DNA from: Akebia trifoliata
Lineage: Eukaryota; Streptophyta; Magnoliopsida; Ranunculales; Lardizabalaceae
Assembly: GCA_017979445.1 (NCBI GenBank)
Contig: CM030711.1
Location: 9,765,221 to 9,829,220 of the forward strand
DNA length: 64,000 bases
Reading direction: 5' to 3'
The notes beneath the pieces are model-generated. The model ran no database searches, was not told the origin of the DNA, and saw only the letters and a list, made by a program, of their open reading frames with translations. Both the position numbers and the translations under genes were made by a program. Positions 21,479 through 42,171 of the stretch are shown here, in pieces. The stretch's first letter is position 1. Every line of letters begins with the position of its first letter.

Positions 21479-22779
21479 GGGTTGGGTTCATGTGACAAAT
21501 TCCCACACAAAGATCTAGACAAATCATTAAGACCATGATATATATATATATATATAGGGAAATGTTCAGCACCAAACATTTTGGCAAAATATTTTTCAAA
21601 ACATGGGTTAGAAGTTTTGGTATTGGCTGAGTTTTGGTATTGGCTGATTTTTGGTAAGGACGATCTCTATGGTGAGGAGATCATCATCACCAAAAATCAG
21701 CCCATTCCAAAATTTCTAACCCATGTAGGACAAAAATGGTTGGTTAAAATGTTGGCCAAAATATTTGGTGCTGAACGGGACCCATATATATAGGGTTGGG
21801 TTCATGTGACAAATTCCCACACTAAGATCTAGACAAATCATTTCGACCGTCGGATGGGTTGAGATCCAACGACGCAAATATATTAATAGCATATGATGAA
21901 TTGGTTCACTTAAAACTTTTTTCTGATTACAACTACCTCCTTGAACCTCACAACCCCAAGTATTGCTCTACGATGACAATCATCACTCTCCTCTGTGACT
22001 TCATCTCAAATGATAAATTCGGTGATTCCACTTGAAATTTCAACTCTAATTCTAAATGGGTTTGGAAAACATCAAACTTGTAAATCTCCGATTGTTTGAT
22101 CTTCATCTTCAATAATAATAATAAATGATCTTTTTCGCTTTAAACGATCATGAAAATCTATCTCAAAAACCTAATTATCCTTATTGTGGAATTTCATAAA
22201 AAAAATTTGATTACTCGTCAAGTTTTCATTTTTTTTCTTGCTAGATTAATGACCAAAGCTATTAGTTTTCAAATCAGTTTATTTAATAGTTTCTTCACTT
22301 TTCCGATTTGGATTTCTTACAATTCATTTATGTTTGTGGTTGATTCTTTTAGAATTTTATTGGGCTAAAAACATGGTCTTTTGGGGTGATTCAGGCTTGA
22401 GAAACATTACCACAACAAGGTAGTTCTAAACGAATGGTCTTTTGGGTTTGCAGATGGGGTTTGAATGTCAGCTATGGTCTAGATTTTAAACTCAGATGAT
22501 TCTTTGTACGTAGTATTTTTTTTCTTTCGGCTGAGCCATCGTCATCGTCACCTGAGTCACAATCGTCAAAAATTACAGAGAGAGTGAAGAAAACGAAAGC
22601 TTTTTTTTTTTTTTTGGTTTGGGTATATGCAAGGAGGTGGTTGTAATTTACAATTTTTTAAAGTAAAATCACTTTGATTGTGGTCTTACACAATCTCCAC
22701 CGTTGACTTTTGACAGATCCAACGGACATGACATTTTATCCAAGACTTTGTATAGGACTTTGGCAATTGAACCCAACCC
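21479..22779. mobile_element. TA-flanked ~1-kb element with duplicated head and nested MITE
   Basis: The main body is 21793-22779: GGGTTGGGTTCA at the left and its exact complement at 22768-22779, with TA runs outside. A second, partial head (21479-21540) shows the same first ~50 bases (GTTCATGTGACAAATTCCCA). Between the two heads sits the TA-flanked MITE A4. Subterminal GACCGTCGGAT and GATCCAACGGAC may pair. There is no transposase frame; it is non-autonomous with a TA preference. Confidence 0.6.
21557..21783. mobile_element. TA-flanked hairpin MITE, copy A4
   Basis: Outer arms: GTTCAGCACCAAACATTTTGG at the left and GCCAAAATATTTGGTGCTGAAC at the right, next to TA runs. It has only one internal hairpin (GATTTTTGGTAAGGACGATCTC / GAGATCATCATCACCAAAAATC) and is therefore shorter than A2. 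Confidence 0.75.
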
Positions 22780-23400
22780 ATATATATATTATTATTGCTT
22801 AGAAATAAAACTTTGAATGTGAATTATCCAACTTATGCACTACCTACCCCCAAACCTAAATAAAATTTAGTTCTCGAAAATTGAAAATGATATGCAGGAA
22901 TTTAAAAAGAGAAAAAAAGTATTAGTCTGATAATACCTGAAAAAGATTTCTATATTACAACTGAATATAAGAAGTTTAGTAAAAAATATAAAATCTAAAT
23001 AACAAAAAAAAAAAAAAATACTACAAATAATGATAAAATAACAACTAAACTAAACTACAATAAAGATCCTCATCCTCATCATCATCCTGCCCACAAGCAG
23101 TCTCGCATGGTCATTACTCCTTTAGATGCTCTTAAGATCTTTGCATTTATTTGTGGACTTTTCGGAGTCGACAAAAGATTTTTCCAAAAGCAACCTGCTC
23201 ATCAGTCCCCTTGACTTGGTCAAGCCAAGTCACATCATTGAAATCTAGATTGGATTATCTCTCCCTAGGCTCAACTGCCTACTCGTCGAGCTTGTCAGAA
23301 TCACAAAAGGTTGAAGTGTCTCAATTTACTCCCCAAGTACCGACTATGTCAATAAAACACCCATCCTCCTTTGCATGATCCAGCATACTAAATGTGGCAA
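22780..23400. other. AT-rich intergenic, no gene seen
   Basis: Contains an A-run (23006-23019) and a CATCATCAT-like stretch (23070-23087). Minus-strand sequence from about 23100 on may be further decayed body of the Ogre-like element that includes 23643-23999. Confidence 0.35.
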
Positions 23401-23642
23401 AACAAGGGAACGTGCCTACTTCTCCATGTTGTGGAAACTATCTATCAGAGTCATCAACAGAAGACTCAAAAGGTAGAATTGGCGATCTCAACTCTAAATG
23501 GAGTAAATGATGTATATATGTTTGGTGTACATTAGAGTCGTGTTCAGGATACCTAGAAGGTTTGACGTTATCCATCACCAACAAACATTTGGTTGATGTA
23601 GAGGTTCTTTCGTTGGAGATTCCCATCCTTTTTGCGAATCTC

Positions 23643-23999
23643 TTACTTGTTGAGTCCAATGTGCGTGATGAAGAAATCGAATGACAAAGTGGAAGTCAAC
23701 TTCCTATTTGCTATCAGAGCAATTCCTAAGATGTCATCGATATCTATCGCATCAACGGTGAAATCGATATTACGAAACTTGAGAGTGAGGGATGGGATCT
23801 TCAGATCACTTGATATGATGGAAGCATAAAATTCCCTAACCAAAGAGTCAACATACTTCTCTTGGCAGGTATAATAGAGCGTGTGCCCCCCCCCCCCCCC
23901 CCCGTTTGTGAATTTCTTCGCCAAACCATGCTCCAAAATCGGATTGGAGACATCATTATATATTGATTTGGGAAGGATGGTATGAGAAGCGAGAGACAT
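23643..23999 (-). pseudogene. Fragment of an Ogre/Tat-type plant-transposon protein (ORF1-like)
   Basis: The 118-residue frame contains KYVDSLVREFYASIIS followed by LTLKFRNIDFTVDAID and IDDILGI. This is the arrangement seen in the extra ORF1 of Ogre-type elements (an EFYANI-like block, then a strand and a DIN..LGL-like block). It lies downstream (minus strand) of the primer-site relic at 24161-24179, as ORF1 would. A run of 18 C on the plus strand (23886-23903) reads as a Gly run inside it and is probably a later expansion. Flanking frames are closed, so it is a remnant. Confidence 0.55.
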
Positions 24000-24160
24000 G
24001 ATTTGAAATGCAAAAAAGAGGAAGGAAAATGATCAAGATCTTGTTCTTACTGATTTTAGGAATCCGACAATATTTTTTTCAACTTTTTCTGAAATAAAAG
24101 TTTTGATCAGCAAAAAACCAATCAGATTTTCAAATAAAAAGATGTTGGATTACACAGTTA

Positions 24161-24179
24161 TCCCCGGCAGCAACGCCAA
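24161..24179 (-). other. Primer-binding-site relic of the minus-strand Ogre-like element
   Basis: On the minus strand it reads TTGGCGTTGCTGCCGGGGA, close to the TGGCGCCGTTGCCGGGGA type of site found in many plant gypsy elements. It directly follows a CTCGAGCA end that would close the LTR. Confidence 0.65.
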
Positions 24180-24181
24180 TT

Positions 24182-25250
24182 TGCTCGAGTTGTAGATGAT
24201 GATAAAATAAAAAATAAAATAAAAACCTTGGCAAGCAAGATTCGAACCACAGAGACAACATTAATCCAAAGTATTTTTACTTCCAATCCAATTCAAGTTT
24301 ATGTAACCGATTAAAAATAGTTTTCGAGAAAGATTTATCTAAAATAAACTATTGAAATAAAAACTTAAAAATACAAAAGAGAAGTGTAGATCAATTAGAT
24401 CGACCTTCACAAGCTTTATCAGTGAATTCTAATTTTTTTTATCTCGATCCACTAAACAAAGTTAATGTTTGTGAATCAAAAAATCAAACAATTATAATAT
24501 AAACGAGATCAAAAGTATGCAATAAATTAGGTCGAGATTATTAAATAAACATTAACTGTTCTCTATATTTTTTAACTTATCAAAGAAAAAATCATCAGAA
24601 CTTTGACAAACATTCAATATTCAACCTAATAATAAATATCTAATAATATCACAATAAAACTATGAATTCATTACGAGAACAGTAAAATACTAATAAATTT
24701 TGCTCCGGCTTCTTCAACCAATCTAACGGAGATTTAGCCAACAGTCATTAGAAGAACAATAAAGTAAGAATAAAGTAAAAAAAAAATATGGAAAGAAAAA
24801 GTAGAGATGAGAGAAAGAAAATATATTTATTGCTTTCTGACTTATAATTGGCAGAGCCTCCTTAAAAAATTTTATAAAATTAAGAAAGAAAGAAAATATA
24901 AAAACTAAAACAAAACAAAACAAAAAAATAGAAGTTGATCTTCAGGGAGATAAAAGATAGGAGATCCTTCCAAAGGAGATGATCTTCGAGATTTCATGCC
25001 CTTTAGTCTGGTCTCCTATTTATAAAGAGACCATATTAGAATTTTTTGGATAATTAGGATTTCGAAAACATTCCGTGATTACAAAAATACCAAAGTCTTA
25101 TTTTAATACAAATGTCTTTCAGCCATCAAGCTTCAATACGAATTTCGATACTTAACTTTCTTTATTAATCGCAACTCCACCATTAACCATGGTGCTGTAG
25201 TAAAATTTGGCCCAAATGTCTTGAATTTTGATACACAGTCTTATTTTGGA
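24182..25250 (-). repeat. LTR-like remnant of the Ogre-like element (outer end uncertain)
   Basis: Adjacent to the primer-site relic and ending (minus strand) GAGCA. A TATA box on the minus strand, TATAAATAGGAG (about 25013-25024), lies about 840 bp before the LTR end. The 5' end and a partner LTR were not identified, so the outer coordinate is a guess. Confidence 0.4.
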
Positions 25251-25369
25251 TCCTGGATCACAGTAGTAACTTCGGATTTTCCTTATTCTCCTTGAAACTT
25301 TACGAATAATTCCTATTACATGTAAATAACAATATTTAATTGAAAATGAGAATTATTATGGACTAACAA

Positions 25370-26300
25370 TGAACTATATGCAATTAGAAGGTTTAGTGTA
25401 TGATGTATGATCGATAGTAAAACTTGCTAAATAAATGCAGAGATTAAGATTAAGAAATGGACTTTGGGTAAGTCGAATTCGTTCCACAGGGACAATGAGG
25501 ATTCACGGATTCATTCGGATAAAAATGCCAAAACAGAATTGAAAAACAGATTAGTTTTAAAAACAAAACAAAGTTGTAGTAGAAACTAAATTGAAATCTA
25601 AATAGAAAATAAAGATTGAAATTCTAAGAGAGAAGGATTAGAGAGTTCAATGTAGCCTTTGCAAACCATCCACAATGCAGATTAATTCTGAATCTAACTC
25701 AATCCATGTAGCAAGTCATTGCTCATGGATCGGAAAGTGGAGCTGTTTAATCAACGAAAGTAACTAGAAGTTATTCATGTAAATCCTAATCTGATTGAGA
25801 TTGCTTAATCTATATTCTGATTCTTCACAGAGCATAGCCATTCTTGAACTTATCTAAGTAATGGCTATCAAAGTTGAATCAGAAATATAAGTTAAGGGAT
25901 CTAATCAAAGAAGAATTTACAGAATATTTAACAAGATAAGCAAGAATAATGAATTTGAAACTACATTAAATGGATGGACTTGCTCTGGCATTATTGAACT
26001 CTCTAAGGAGATTCTAGCCACTCATTGTAAGATTCATAATTGCAACAATTAATAAAAAGCAAAGAATATGGGTGAAGAAGATGAAGACGATGATCGATCC
26101 GAAATTCTCCTTTTATAGCTCTTCCAACAATTACATAAACAATGAGTAGTTCCTCTTGATGTTCTCACTACACTCAAGATCTCACTCAAAGGAAAATTGC
26201 AGAGAATTACAAAGAGGAGAAATCAAAACTTAGAGAAGAAGAGAGCAAGGAGAAGGACCATTCTCTAAAATCAACCCTCAAATTTATAATGTTCGTATTC
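25370..26300 (-). repeat. Second LTR-like remnant related to 24182-25250
   Basis: Shares the arrangement GATTCGAACCACAGAGACAAC (24240) / GAATTCGTTCCACAGGGACAA (25488) followed by A-rich sequence, and has a minus-strand TATAAAAGGAG at about 26109-26119. It may be the other LTR of the same family or a solo LTR. Confidence 0.35.
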
Positions 26301-26388
26301 GGGCAATCGGGTTAACTTTTCGGATGATTCGCTTCAAACTACCCATTCAGTTACAACCATCGAAGCTTCTAGAAGCTTCTGTGAAAAT

Positions 26389-26460
26389 CTCGAGGGCAAA
26401 TTCCTCGAGATGACCGCGGCGCGGTCATGCCTAGCCGCGGCGCGGTGATGTGGCGCCCAA
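26389..26460. repeat. GC-rich palindromic patch in AT-rich DNA
   Basis: GACCGCGGCGCGGTC at 26413-26427 is a self-complementary stem and is followed by GCCGCGGCGCGGTG at 26433-26446, a second near-copy. Similar duplicated CCGCGGCGCGGT boxes occur in some plant LTRs; here it sits just above the second LTR-like remnant. Confidence 0.55.
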
Positions 26461-27950
26461 ATCGATCGAGATTTTTCTGGATGCTTCCTTTCGGCTCGTG
26501 CATTGTAACCGTAATTGTTTCGCGATTTGTTAGCTTCCACGTGCGTTACAATTAATACTAATATATCATTAGCTCTATTAATTTGGATAAATAAAATAAT
26601 TTTGCAATTATTTAAATGAACTAACATTTATGTAATGGTAATCTTAGTGCAATTGTGGTCCCAAAATTGAATAATTGGGACCTTATCAATGTAATGATAA
26701 AGTATATGTAATTAGGGCTCTAAAAACGACTTTCTAGACCCTGATCAACTGATTTTGGAAAGAAAAAAAAAATCAAGGATTTTTTTTTGTCATTTTTCAT
26801 TGGTCTATAAAGAAGACCAAGGTCAAGGGGCATATCTCTAGTTTGAAAACATTGGGGTGTCTCAAGTATTCATAGCGACCATGTGTCATGAAAATAAAAG
26901 GGTGTAGACACCCCATTTTTGCAACCGTCTGATTCGACAACTCGTTACCCAATTGTTGTGGATACTTAATGATAAATGCATAATTCGTGCGAAAAGCCAA
27001 AAGTTTGTGAGAAGCCCTCTTCCAATTCTTTCCCAGTCTTCCCATATTCTCTCTCTTATCAGAATGCTCAATGTAGAAATTACGCACACTTAAGAATACC
27101 ACATATTTATACTTGATGTAGAAAGTACAAATGTTTAGGATTACGACATATTTCGATGACCTAGAGACCTCGCAACACTAAGAAAATATGACTTTGAGAC
27201 TTAGAAATAATCACTTTGCAACCAAACGAAATCGTTCGTAAAAATTCAAAAAATTTATAAAATGATAAAAATACCCCTCACGGGTCTCACACCTTGAAAG
27301 TATTTTCATTACTCTCAGAATGCGATTTCGAGTCTTACGAGACTAAATCGGTGAAAACAACGAAAAATTGTAAAAATAACAAAAATGCCCCTTGACATTC
27401 TACTTTTAATTAGAAATCTCGATTCTTAGAAAATGTGATTGAAAATAAACTTTCAACAATATTCGCACATTGAGAAAACTTAGAGATCCCACACTTATGA
27501 AGACCAAAAAATTCCAAATAAAATGACAACTTCTTTACATAAAATGACGAATTTTCATTCACATAATATGAGGATTTTCACTATGTGAAATGACATCCAT
27601 TAATCACTCGAAATAAGAAAAATGCACAATAACAAAAAAGTTTGAAAATTGAAATATTTAATCCGAGAAATTAAGTCAAATTTAATCCATTTCGATTAAC
27701 CATCGATCAACCAATCAATACAAAATTAAGATGATCACGCCAATCGAATTAAAATTAAACCAATCTTAACCTATCAAATCGACAAACCGATTCAAAAGAA
27801 AATGAGATCAAGCCAATCATCAAGCTAATTAAAATCAATGGTGTTCAACTAATCACCAATCGATCTTAACCCATAATTTTTTTAAACAATTTAACCAATC
27901 ATTGAGATATACAAATAAAATCCAATTGGTGGAGGGGATTTTCGTGATAT
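26461..27950. other. Decayed repeat DNA, no intact gene
   Basis: Contains phrases common in plant gypsy LTRs and untranslated regions, for example ATAAAAATACCCCTCACGGG (27265) and AACAAAAATGCCCCTTGAC (27381). The minus-strand frames in 26797-27102 show no recognised domain. Confidence 0.35.
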
Positions 27951-30200
27951 ACTGAGATGCATGAGATCAATGCCCATGCATTCTCTTATCTTCTACATAG
28001 TCGGCCAAAGAGAGAGAGAGAGAGAGGTGGTAGGGGGCTCCATTGGAACTCAACCTCTCTTATACCATTGGCCAAGAGAGGGAGTCCCAGAGTCCCAATG
28101 GGACTCTACCTCATCCCCTTCTCCCATCTCTATATATACATGATCAAGAACTCATGGTTGAGGACACAAAAAAGGGAAAAACACAGGAAAACAAGAAGAA
28201 GAGAGATCGTGCATTGTTCATTATCTTCCCCAACCAACTTTTGCCATTAAACCTGCAACCACCTCACACCCTCTTCCCATTAATTCAAATTGAACATTCT
28301 TCTCTATCAAACCAGCTCATTTATAATTCCTATTTTTCACTAAACCGAACCATCAAACTCATCATTTCTGCCATTGTTACCCCCAACCATCAAACTCATC
28401 ATTTCTGCCATAAACCGAACCTTCACCATTCGTTTCAAACCTCCTCCCATCATCCCGTTCGTTTTCTAGCATTAGAACCAGTTCGAAGCAATCCTTCACT
28501 ATCATTATATCACCCCAAAGACCTTCATTCTTACAGTTTTACAGCACCATTAGCACCCACCTTCAACCTTTATTAGCACCACCAAACTTCTACCTTCGTT
28601 CAGCAACCTATAACAGTCCCATTCCGTTCATTTTTCTTCTCAACACAGACCTTCAGTCATCTCTGTAATAGTCTTCATTCACCTCTCTCGGCTTCCCTAT
28701 TCATTCATCATCATCTCCATGCTGTAATACCCCCCCCCCCCACCCACACTCACTCTCAATTTCAGTCATTAACGCCCCTCCATTTGGCCTCTTCTTCCTC
28801 CCCACCACCCCAAACATCTTCTTCCTCTTTGTTTTATGCCTACCTTTGACAGACATCTACCACACCATTCTCCATCGTTTTGCAATCCATTAGCAGTCTC
28901 ATAACCCAGCCAAAGCAAGCCCCATCTCTCCTTGTTCACGTTTTTGCATCCAGTCTAACACCTTCTAGTCAAACGCGAATGACTTCCTCTAGAAAAATTG
29001 GAACCACGATAAGCTTTTTTGAATTAGAAACTAGACACGAACATCTTTTCAACGTATATCGTAAGGCTCATAACTCTTCTCCAATTGATAAAGATTTGTC
29101 AGAAGTTAAGGCAAAATATGAGACAAAATCGGAGGTAGTCTGAACCTTTTAGTCAAACACGAATATCTTCCTCTACAAAATTTTGGTTCACGAACACTTT
29201 TTCATTAAAAACTAAACACGAAGAGCTTTTCAACGGTATAGATGCCTTCTAACTCTTCTCCAATTGATATAGATTTTTCTAAGAAATTGAAGTAAATCTG
29301 AGATTAAAATCCATGTAGCAGCCCAACATTCAATCTAAACTCATCGACCTCGATTCTCATACTCACGCAATGACCAACGATTCTGAAGGGATACTTCAAC
29401 AATCGAAACAAGGTAGGTTTTTTATTTTTTAATTATTTTAATCGAGCCAACTCGATTCAAAAAAGAAAATAAAATAAAATAAAATAAAAAAGATGTCTCT
29501 TTAAAAAAAATAAAACATGGCAGTCAATTTGCCAATATTTCTGATTTTCCAAGTCAACTCATTAACTCCAACAATGTTTTCGAAAATTTCACGGATCACG
29601 CGTATCCGAAACTATGTTTGGTCTAATCCCGAATAAACTGGATCCGTGGGCAACTTGAGAGATCATCTCAATCCCAGACCACAACAAAAATAAAATTTTT
29701 TTTTTTTTTGCTTTCTTCTACTATTTTTTTAAAATTTTATGAGTTAACTTAGTACGTTTTTTCAGTTTAATTTGAATCCCTCAATTTGACTTTAGGTAGC
29801 TTTGATCCTTAGTTTGACTTTAATCTCCCATTGACCATAAGTTTGACTTTGATTTTAGTTTCTCATTGATCATAAGTTTGACTTTTAGCTTTATTTTGAT
29901 TTTAGTCTTCATTGATTATAAGATAGTCTTGGATCACAGTAGAAACCAATTATCTCAATCGGGTGAACTCGGTGCCTAACACCTTCCAATTCCGATAATC
30001 TAACCCTTTACTCATTGCCTCTATTGTAAATCGATCTGAATTCCATTTAGAGTCATCTAATGATTCCTAGACCTAAATTATGAATTCTACTAGGATCCGC
30101 ATCATATCCGCATATTGTTCCCGAGGGCATTTTCAGAGAGTTCCTTCAAAATTTTGAAGCAAGCAAGACACTTCAAATTTTTGCCAAACTCAAGTACCAT
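27951..30200 (+). repeat. Gypsy-type long LTR / untranslated-region remnant
   Basis: Features in order: a GA run (28009-28026), a TATA box CTATATATACATGATC (28129-28145), a C/T-rich presumed leader with a C-run (28730-28740), a splice-donor-like CAAGGTAGG near 29409 and GGGTGAACTCGGTGCCTAAC (29962). The last phrase is widespread near the ends of Ogre-like LTRs. The frames at 28043-28576 and 28880-29143 match nothing I recognise. Boundaries and target duplication were not found. Confidence 0.4.
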
Positions 30201-30319
30201 TTTCACCCATAAAGTTGAAATTAGTTTTTCATAATTCTACTTTGTCAACTTAGGTGTACATTAATTTTGGTTCAAACCAATAATCCTACTTTTTATCAAC
30301 TTTGTAATTTTTACACATT

Positions 30320-31200
30320 TTATCTTTACTCTCTTATGGTGTGATCTAACAATACTGTTGAATGATTGAAACAACTATTGGAAAAATCAAGTCTTAGAAA
30401 ATAAAGAAACTACAATTTTAGAACTTTAAGACGCAAAAAGATTGCTTTCTTTAAGACTTTATTTGTCCTCAATCATAAATGAATTTGTTGACGGATTACC
30501 AACAAAATAGCCCCCAGTTCTCTTATGAAACAGTATGTATTCTCCGGCTTGATAATTTGAGAAAATTAAAATATTCCATAATTTGTTGAAAAACTTTAGT
30601 TGAATTCAGAAAATACAAAGTTAAATTCTCAAAATACTAGAGTGATTAAGCCTAAATGTCAATCCTATTTATAAAGGTTGAAGAGACTCTTAAATGTCTT
30701 TTCATAAAGATACTTGAACAAAAGGTGTGTCCTTTCATAAAAAATCAAGGAGTATGTCCATTCATGAATAACCAAAAGACATATCCATTCATGAAAATCC
30801 AAAGTGTTGTGGAGTGTGAAACCTGATAGTACTGGTCAACAAGGAGGTATTGTAAATCAAGCCATGCCTTCACGTTGGTCAATAAGAAATTTTTCAAGGG
30901 TATTTTCATAATTTCACTAATATTATGTAAAACTCTAATTAGGTTTCCTGGGGTATTTATATTTCTCGTTTTGGTGAATGGGTGTAATCCGTGGACGTAC
31001 CTAGAGGGAACCGCGTAAAATCTCTGTGTTTCTTTGTGTGCTTGCATCTTTAATTTGGTTTTTTCGATTTGTTTTCTTGTTACAATTGCACTTGTTTTCT
31101 TAACAAAAGACTTGGCTCTCCATGAATAACCAATCATTTGCATCTCTTGAAAATTTTATTTAATCAAAAAACAGATTTTATAAAATAAAATCCCAACAAC
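30320..31200 (-). repeat. Possible solo LTR on the minus strand
   Basis: On the minus strand it starts near TGTTGGGATTTTATTTTATA (from about 31199) and contains ATTCATGGAGAGCCAAG and a TATA-like TTTATAAATAGGATTG (about 30656-30671). The 30745-31143 frame lies inside it and has no recognised domain. Type and lower boundary are unproven. Confidence 0.3.
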
Positions 31201-31446
31201 ACCACCATTTACATCCTTTTTAGTGAAAACATATGGGTGCCTCCACTTGATTGTTGTAAACAATAGGAATATTTTCATTTGCAATAAATTGGAAGAATAT
31301 ATTGATCTCTCTACCTGATTAGTGTCAAACGGTCAAACAAAAATATGGTGCATCATAAAATATTTCAGAAAGATAATTATGTTATCTAAAGTTGTAGGAC
31401 ACAATATCCTCATCAAAATTTATTTTGAAAGGTTATAGGTAACAAG

Positions 31447-39969
<8,523 letters not shown>

Positions 39970-40030
39970 ATCTAAATTAATCTAACTATACTTTCAGTTC
40001 TAAAACTTTATCTGATATTTGTGTGGTTTA

Positions 40031-40067
<37 letters not shown>

Positions 40068-40263
40068 GGAACACTTACATAGGCTTTTATGCTAATAAAT
40101 ACACTAATGGATCGAGAAGAGACAACAAAAGCAATTGAAAATAAAAGCCTCAAACCAACGGATGTGATTGGAGGGTATAGCTGTAAATGGACAGCATCAT
40201 GGAGATTTAGACTTTGTTTTTTTACTGTGTTTCATACTGCATTGATGTGGTGGCAATAGATGT
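39970..40263 (-). promoter_or_regulatory. GH1 5' leader and proximal upstream region with a GA/CT microsatellite
   Basis: A GA-rich microsatellite (40031-40070; CT-rich in the transcript) lies 60-100 bp before the start codon, a common plant leader feature that can bind BPC-type GAGA factors. A TATA-like CATAAAAG on the minus strand (about 40085-40092) sits just upstream. The ATG at 39969 is the first in frame with the signal peptide. Confidence 0.5.
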
Positions 40264-40538
40264 CATAATGTGAAAAAAGCTCAAATTTGACGGCCTTGGG
40301 CCGTCAAATCTCATAAAATTGGACGGACCAAGAGGTTGAATTGGCATCGAATTTTTTTTTTCGACAGACTGAATCTGTCAAATTAATGAAGGATGAGAGA
40401 AATCCGACAACTCTAAGCCGTCAAATCTGAGAACATCAAGAATTTCAACGATCCTTGACTGTCAAAATTCGGTTTCTAAAATTCGTGGGCCTTGGCCCGT
40501 CAATTTTTTCTATGAAATTTTCCTGTTTTCACGTAGTG
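40264..40538. mobile_element. Mini-CACTA with exact 3-bp target duplication, copy 2, upstream of GH1
   Basis: Inverted relative to 7222-7478. The right end (40538 inward, minus strand) is CACTACGTGAAAACAGG; the left end is CATAATGTGAAAAAAGC. TGT flanks both sides (40261-40263 and 40539-40541). It contains a clean hairpin TTTGACGGCC-TTG-GGCCGTCAAA and further decayed ones. It lies about 295-570 bp upstream of the GH1 start codon. Confidence 0.85.
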
Positions 40539-41584
40539 TGTGTTTGCTCGAGATACAATTGAAAAGCATTTATGGGACACCTCCTCATCAACGCAGTGTG
40601 AACCCCAACACAACTCTTAGCATCATATTTGAAATCCATTCAATAAGTTTGGATCCAGACTGAGAATTTGGTTACGATGAGGATTTTTTTCAATAAGTAT
40701 ATGTTATTGGCTCAGTTGTGGATCAATCATGTCTCCAATTTTATAAAAGGGAGAATGACTTTGAAGGACTCTTTATTGAGAATATCTACCGAGTAGTCCC
40801 CTACTAAAAAGACAAACCATTCAAGTCTTACTCAATAAAATATCAGTTTATTAGGATCTTTTAAAGATTTTTTAAAAAGAAATACCCGAAATATTCCTTT
40901 AACAACTTAATAAAGTGTTTGATTTAAAAATATAGGTAGTCAAATAAAAAACTTTGACCAATTAATTTAATTATTAATTATTTCTATAAATAAATAAATA
41001 TTTTATTTATTAAAATTAAATTCAATATAATTTTATTTGACTCATTTGTATGGATATGATAATTTTTGAGTTGAATCAATTCGATGAACATTCAAGCTGA
41101 GTTTTAAAATTATGTTTTAATTATTTATATATTTTAATAAATCTAATATATATAGACCAAATCAATTTGATGACGGTCATACTCGTCTCCATCATCATCA
41201 TTGGTCTATATCATCTATGTGATTTAAAGATTACTAATTTTAGTAAGATAAACAAGTTTTTTTTTTCTTGATCTATAAGAGATGACCATAGTTAAAGGGC
41301 ATGTAATTATAAAATATAGGAGTAGTTCAAATATTCTCAAATAAACATATTTCTTTAAACTTCAAAAATCATTAAAAAGGTAATTATGGTATTTTCATTT
41401 CAAAAATCATTTTTAGACTAATATTTGATAAATTGAGTACTATAGAGTCCATAATTTTTTGGAAGAGACTTTTTGGTATATATTTTCAAAAAATAGGTAT
41501 TTGCTATCATTGTCCCTTTCATAAAATGAGGGAAATTGTGTAAATATTACATATTTTATCCAAATATACAAAATTTATGAAAAA
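40539..41584. other. AT-rich intergenic, no gene seen
   Basis: No coding frame or complete element was recognised. ATAGAGTCCATAATTTTTTG and similar stretches do not match other parts of the window. Confidence 0.4.
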
Positions 41585-41815
41585 TTTATAATGTGTTTTA
41601 GAAACAACCCCCTGTAAAATTGGTGTTATTAGGGTTACCCCCTTGCAAAATGCAAGATTAGCTTTACCCCCCTTGACCGTAAGTCAATGTTATGTTTTCT
41701 TGGTGATTTAATGGTGAAATTTTAATTTTTTTTTTTCAAAGCATTATTGAATTATGAGCTAAGGGGGTAAATATAATATCACAAATTTTACAAGGGGGTA
41801 TTTTTAAAATACCCC
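41585..41815. mobile_element. MITE with inverted arms, copy 1 (family also at 62535-62870)
   Basis: The left arm includes ACCCCCTTGCAAAATGCAAGA and CCGTAAGTCAATGTTATG; the right arm ends TACAAGGGGGTATTTTTAAA. The same order of blocks (TAAAATTGGTGATATTAGG, TTGCAAAATGCAAGATTA, AAAGTCAATGTTG) is found in the longer copy at 62535-62870. Non-coding. Confidence 0.55.
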
Positions 41816-42171
41816 AAATTTATACTGTGCATAAAATTGGATTTAGCCCGATCCAATTGTACTGGATTGATACGAGTGACAAGCATCTATGGTTTTGTGC
41901 ACACCAATGTCCCAAACGATGGCAATTTCCATTTTACTCCAACCAACTCTTTATAGAAAATTTATATTGTACGTAAAATTGGATTTAGCCTGATTCAAAT
42001 GTAATGGATTCAAATTTGGATAAAAAAAATATTAAGATCTACTAAAAGAAACCCTTATCCAACAAGCACGATCCGATCTGATCCTCTTATCGGATTAGTA
42101 CCGGATCTAATGCTTTCATGGTTATAATTTACCCAAAAAAAAAAAAATCATTGTGAAAGGACAGAAAAGTA

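Noticed and set aside
28730..28741. C-run and nearby CACCC repeats as a telomere- or CRISPR-like feature
   Set aside because: No regular unit; a simple homopolymer in a C-rich leader-like region.
27957..29143. Pro/Ser/His-rich plus-strand frames as a gene
   Set aside because: C/T-rich composition within an LTR-like remnant; no domain, no splice consistency.
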